Under the pieces are notes generated by a model. It saw only the letters and a list, made by a program, of their open reading frames with translations. It was not told where the DNA came from and made no database searches. The position numbers and the translations under genes were made by a program. This document shows, piece by piece, positions 38,442 through 40,222 of a DNA stretch of 40,222 bases. This stretch comes from Deltaproteobacteria bacterium (GTDB taxonomy: Bacteria; UBA10199; SPLOWO2-01-44-7): contig JAUSII010000105.1 in the NCBI GenBank assembly GCA_030648035.1, positions 1-40,222 of the forward strand. Reading direction: 5' to 3'. Position 1 is the stretch's first letter. Every line of letters starts with the position of its first letter.

Positions 38442-39852
38442 GTTTTTTCCCGATGGCATTGCAGGTCAGAATGAACGTTTCCAAAACCAGCACCATATCC
38501 AGAAAAAAACTCTGATGATTGATATAGTAGAGATCGTAGTCGATGTTGTCGTGAATCTCTTTGTCCCGATCCGGGCTGATCTGCCATAGACCAGTCAATC
38601 CGGGTTGCACCTTCAAGCGGTCCCTCTGCACTTCATTATATTTTTCGACATGAAAGGGCATTTCGGGTCTGGGGCCGACAATCGACATTTCCCCCTTGAA
38701 CACATTCCATAACTGCGGAATTTCATCCAGGTTGGTGTCCCTCAAAAACGAACCGATCTTGTTGACATATTTGGACGGCATATTGCTGGAAGGGGAGGGC
38801 ATATAAACCGGGGTCCCCACCGCCATGGTCCTGAAATTATACATCGTGAAAAGTTTTCCCTCTTTTCCCGCCCGTTTTTGTTTGAAGAAAACAGGACCTT
38901 TCCCCCCCATTTTTACAAGGAGCGCGAGAACAGGAAGGAGCGGAAGTGACAGAAGCAGACAAACGGAAGAGATGACAAGGTCAAAGCCTCTTTTTCCCGC
39001 CGAATAGAGAAAGCTCAAATGATAGTCCCTCTTCTTTAAAAGGGGGATGTCGCCGATGTTGCGGGTGTCGACTTGCTCCAGGCGAAGGTCATAAAGATGG
39101 GGGACGAAACCATAAGCAACATTGTTCCGGATACAGGCCTGGATAATTTCCAGAATGCGCGCTGTCGGGACCGAGGGCATGGCGATCATCACCTGCGAGA
39201 CATCATATTCCTTCACAATCCGACCCATCTCTTCCAATCCTCCCAAAACACTGGAGATAAAGGGAAGCGCTTTGGAGCGGGATCTCTGCAATGCCAGTTT
39301 GGTGCCGGCGGGTATCTGGTCATCCAGAAAACCGACCAGGGAATAATCCCCCCCCTCCATGAAGTAGAGTTTTTTGAACAGCAACTGGCCTGTCTCTCCG
39401 GCGCCGTAGATCACCACTTTTCTCTCGTGCTTTCCCTCCAGATATTTTTTGTGGTGGTATTTGAAAAAATAGTGGCGTGAACAGGCGAGAAAAATCAGCA
39501 CAAAAAAGGAGCTGTTGATGATATCCCATGAAAAATAATAGACGTTGAGATAGGTGTTGAGTGCGGTGAAAAAGATGGTGGCGATAAAAACCGCCCGCAA
39601 CAATCCGGCATTCTCCTGCACATTCAAAAGGCTGGCTTTGTTGCTGTATTGTCCAAGGCGCTCTGCCGAAAGGACAAAGGTCAATGTATAAACCAGTGAC
39701 AACTTGAAGCTGAAGAGGACCATCCCCCAGTGAAATGTCTGGGACCGAGTCACCACTTTGGCCAGATAGGCACACTGAAACGCCAGAAGAATCAGAGCGA
39801 TGTCGCAAAATACTTTAAAGCCGGTTGCCAGATGTTTCTTTTGAATTTTCAT
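38323..39852 (-). CDS. Undecaprenyl-phosphate phosphosugar transferase (WcaJ/WbaP-type initiating enzyme)
   Basis: A 509-residue polyprenyl glycosylphosphotransferase. Four N-terminal membrane helices (within ~10-130) precede a CoA-binding-like domain with VVIYGAGETGQLL. One membrane-associated helix near 290 leads to the catalytic domain with KRAGKEGKLFTMYNFRTM, LDEIPQLWNVFKGEMSIVG, PRPEMPFHVEKYNE and PGLTGLWQIS. It transfers a hexose-1-phosphate (often glucose or galactose) to undecaprenyl phosphate and so starts the repeat unit. Most relatives end soon after the last helix, whereas this one has about 40 extra residues rich in Pro, Ala and Ser that lie antisense to the UXS gene. ATG 39852 is preferred; a TTG 14 codons upstream is in frame. 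Confidence 0.9.
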   Translation of the reverse strand: MKIQKKHLATGFKVFCDIALILLAFQCAYLAKVVTRSQTFHWGMVLFSFKLSLVYTLTFVLSAERLGQYSNKASLLNVQENAGLLRAVFIATIFFTALNTYLNVYYFSWDIINSSFFVLIFLACSRHYFFKYHHKKYLEGKHERKVVIYGAGETGQLLFKKLYFMEGGDYSLVGFLDDQIPAGTKLALQRSRSKALPFISSVLGGLEEMGRIVKEYDVSQVMIAMPSVPTARILEIIQACIRNNVAYGFVPHLYDLRLEQVDTRNIGDIPLLKKRDYHLSFLYSAGKRGFDLVISSVCLLLSLPLLPVLALLVKMGGKGPVFFKQKRAGKEGKLFTMYNFRTMAVGTPVYMPSPSSNMPSKYVNKIGSFLRDTNLDEIPQLWNVFKGEMSIVGPRPEMPFHVEKYNEVQRDRLKVQPGLTGLWQISPDRDKEIHDNIDYDLYYINHQSFFLDMVLVLETFILTCNAIGKKLRRFLFRTVPVATKNRGLSVADPAPEPLSDANPKRALPS

Positions 39853-39868
39853 GCAGTGGGGGGCGATA

Positions 39869-40222
39869 CTAGCGGCCGATGCTGAAGTAGTCAAATCCCA
39901 ATTCTTTCAATTTTTCGGGGGAATAAAGATTGCGTCCGTCAAATAGGACCGGTGTTTTAAGAAGCTGTTTTATTTTTGCGAAGTTGGGGCTTCTGAATTC
40001 GTTCCATTCGGTGACGATGACCAGGGCATCGGCCCCTTCAAGGCACTGATAGTTTCCCTCGCAAAAGGTGACCTTGTCTTTAAAAATGGCCCTGGCATTT
40101 TCCATGGCGACCGGATCAAAAGCCCGGATATGTGCCCCCATTTTCAAAAGTTTTTCGATCAGGAAAATGGCGGGAGCCTGACGGATATCGTCTGTCTCCG
40201 GCTTGAAAGAAATCCCCCACAG
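39869..40222 (-). CDS. ugd: UDP-glucose 6-dehydrogenase, C-terminal part (cut by window edge)
   Basis: Only the last 117 residues are in the window; the gene runs off the end. They begin LWGISFKPETDDIRQAPA, the conserved C-terminal domain motif of UDP-glucose/GDP-mannose dehydrogenases. GAHIRAFDPVAMENAR, ADALVIVTEWNEFR and LFDGRNLYSPEKLKELGFDY follow, matching UDP-glucose 6-dehydrogenase. The enzyme oxidises UDP-glucose to UDP-glucuronate, the substrate of the nearby UXS. The reading frame is open to position 40222, so no start can be given. It precedes the phosphosugar transferase gene by 16 bp and they are probably co-transcribed. Confidence 0.9.
   Translation of the reverse strand: MWGISFKPETDDIRQAPAIFLIEKLLKMGAHIRAFDPVAMENARAIFKDKVTFCEGNYQCLEGADALVIVTEWNEFRSPNFAKIKQLLKTPVLFDGRNLYSPEKLKELGFDYFSIGR

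Noticed and set aside
38323-38470. Frameshift at the end of the phosphosugar transferase gene
   Set aside because: The long tail suggested a lost stop by frameshift, but the catalytic domain up to the last helix is continuous in one frame. A simple stop loss explains it equally well and cannot be told apart from the sequence alone.
1-40222. CRISPR arrays, tRNA or rRNA genes, prophage genes
   Set aside because: No regularly spaced direct repeats, no cloverleaf with CCA end, no ribosomal RNA signature sequences and no phage structural or integrase proteins were seen.

Overview
The window is a dense, roughly 40 kb surface-polysaccharide (O-antigen, capsule or exopolysaccharide) biosynthesis locus of a Gram-negative bacterium. 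Base composition looks near 50% GC by eye. TTG and GTG starts are common, and strong GGAGG-type ribosome-binding sites occur. Genes overlap heavily, including at convergent 3' ends. The gene mix (cobalamin-type radical SAM proteins, GT-C membrane proteins, CapE/WecB-type sugar genes, an HddC-GmhB fusion) resembles uncultured Deltaproteobacteria-grade lineages. Nothing here fixes the taxon, and that placement is inference.

Layout. 1-567 (+) encodes a GNAT acetyltransferase. 4310-527 (-) encodes an asparagine-synthase-like amidotransferase followed by an unrecognised, possibly GT-B protein. 4431-4961 (+) is a NusG/RfaH-type antiterminator. 4962-5367 is a convergent 3' intergenic region filled by two large folded inverted-repeat elements. 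14244-5368 (-) is a nine-gene run: PIG-L deacetylase, B12-type radical SAM protein, WecG/TagA glycosyltransferase, FkbM-like methyltransferase, GalE-like epimerase, RmlD-like reductase, CapE/FnlA-like dehydratase-epimerase, WecB/FnlC-like 2-epimerase and a GT2 enzyme. 14323-15261 (+) is a polyisoprenyl-type GT2. 20031-15258 (-) holds two B12-type radical SAM proteins flanking a polytopic membrane protein. 20128-23203 (+) holds two overlapping GT-C-like membrane proteins. 23204-23560 contains a third folded inverted-repeat element and the leader of the next operon. 23561-30862 (+) is a tightly coupled seven-gene operon: SDR, GT2, RfbH-type 3-dehydrase, HddA kinase, GMD/RMD-type SDR, HddC-GmhB fusion and PhyH dioxygenase. 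37382-30845 (-) is a seven-gene run: GT2, methyltransferase with zinc ribbon, SPASM radical SAM, methyltransferase, RmlC, GT-C-like protein and GT2. 37476-38441 (+) is UDP-glucuronate decarboxylase. 39852-38323 and the truncated 39869-40222 (-) are a WcaJ/WbaP-type initiating phosphosugar transferase and UDP-glucose dehydrogenase.

How they fit together. UDP-glucose dehydrogenase plus UXS gives UDP-xylose. The CapE/RmlD-like/FnlC-like trio matches the UDP-L-quinovosamine route (QnlABC/WbvB-R-D) better than the UDP-L-fucosamine route. HddA plus HddC-GmhB makes GDP-D-glycero-D-manno-heptose (GmhA is not in the window). The co-transcribed GMD-type SDR, RfbH-type 3-dehydrase and extra SDR suggest further conversion to a 6-deoxy- or 3,6-dideoxy-heptose. 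The WcaJ-like protein would load the first sugar on undecaprenyl phosphate, and several GT2 enzymes and the GT26 enzyme would extend it. No Wzx flippase, certain Wzy polymerase or ABC exporter was recognised.

The two most unusual signals are these. (1) Three intergenic elements of unrelated sequence share one architecture: a perfect 28-32 bp inverted repeat enclosing two internal hairpins (a T-shaped fold), each starting 8-21 nt after a stop codon. (2) A heptose operon carries an RfbH with a complete [2Fe-2S] motif.
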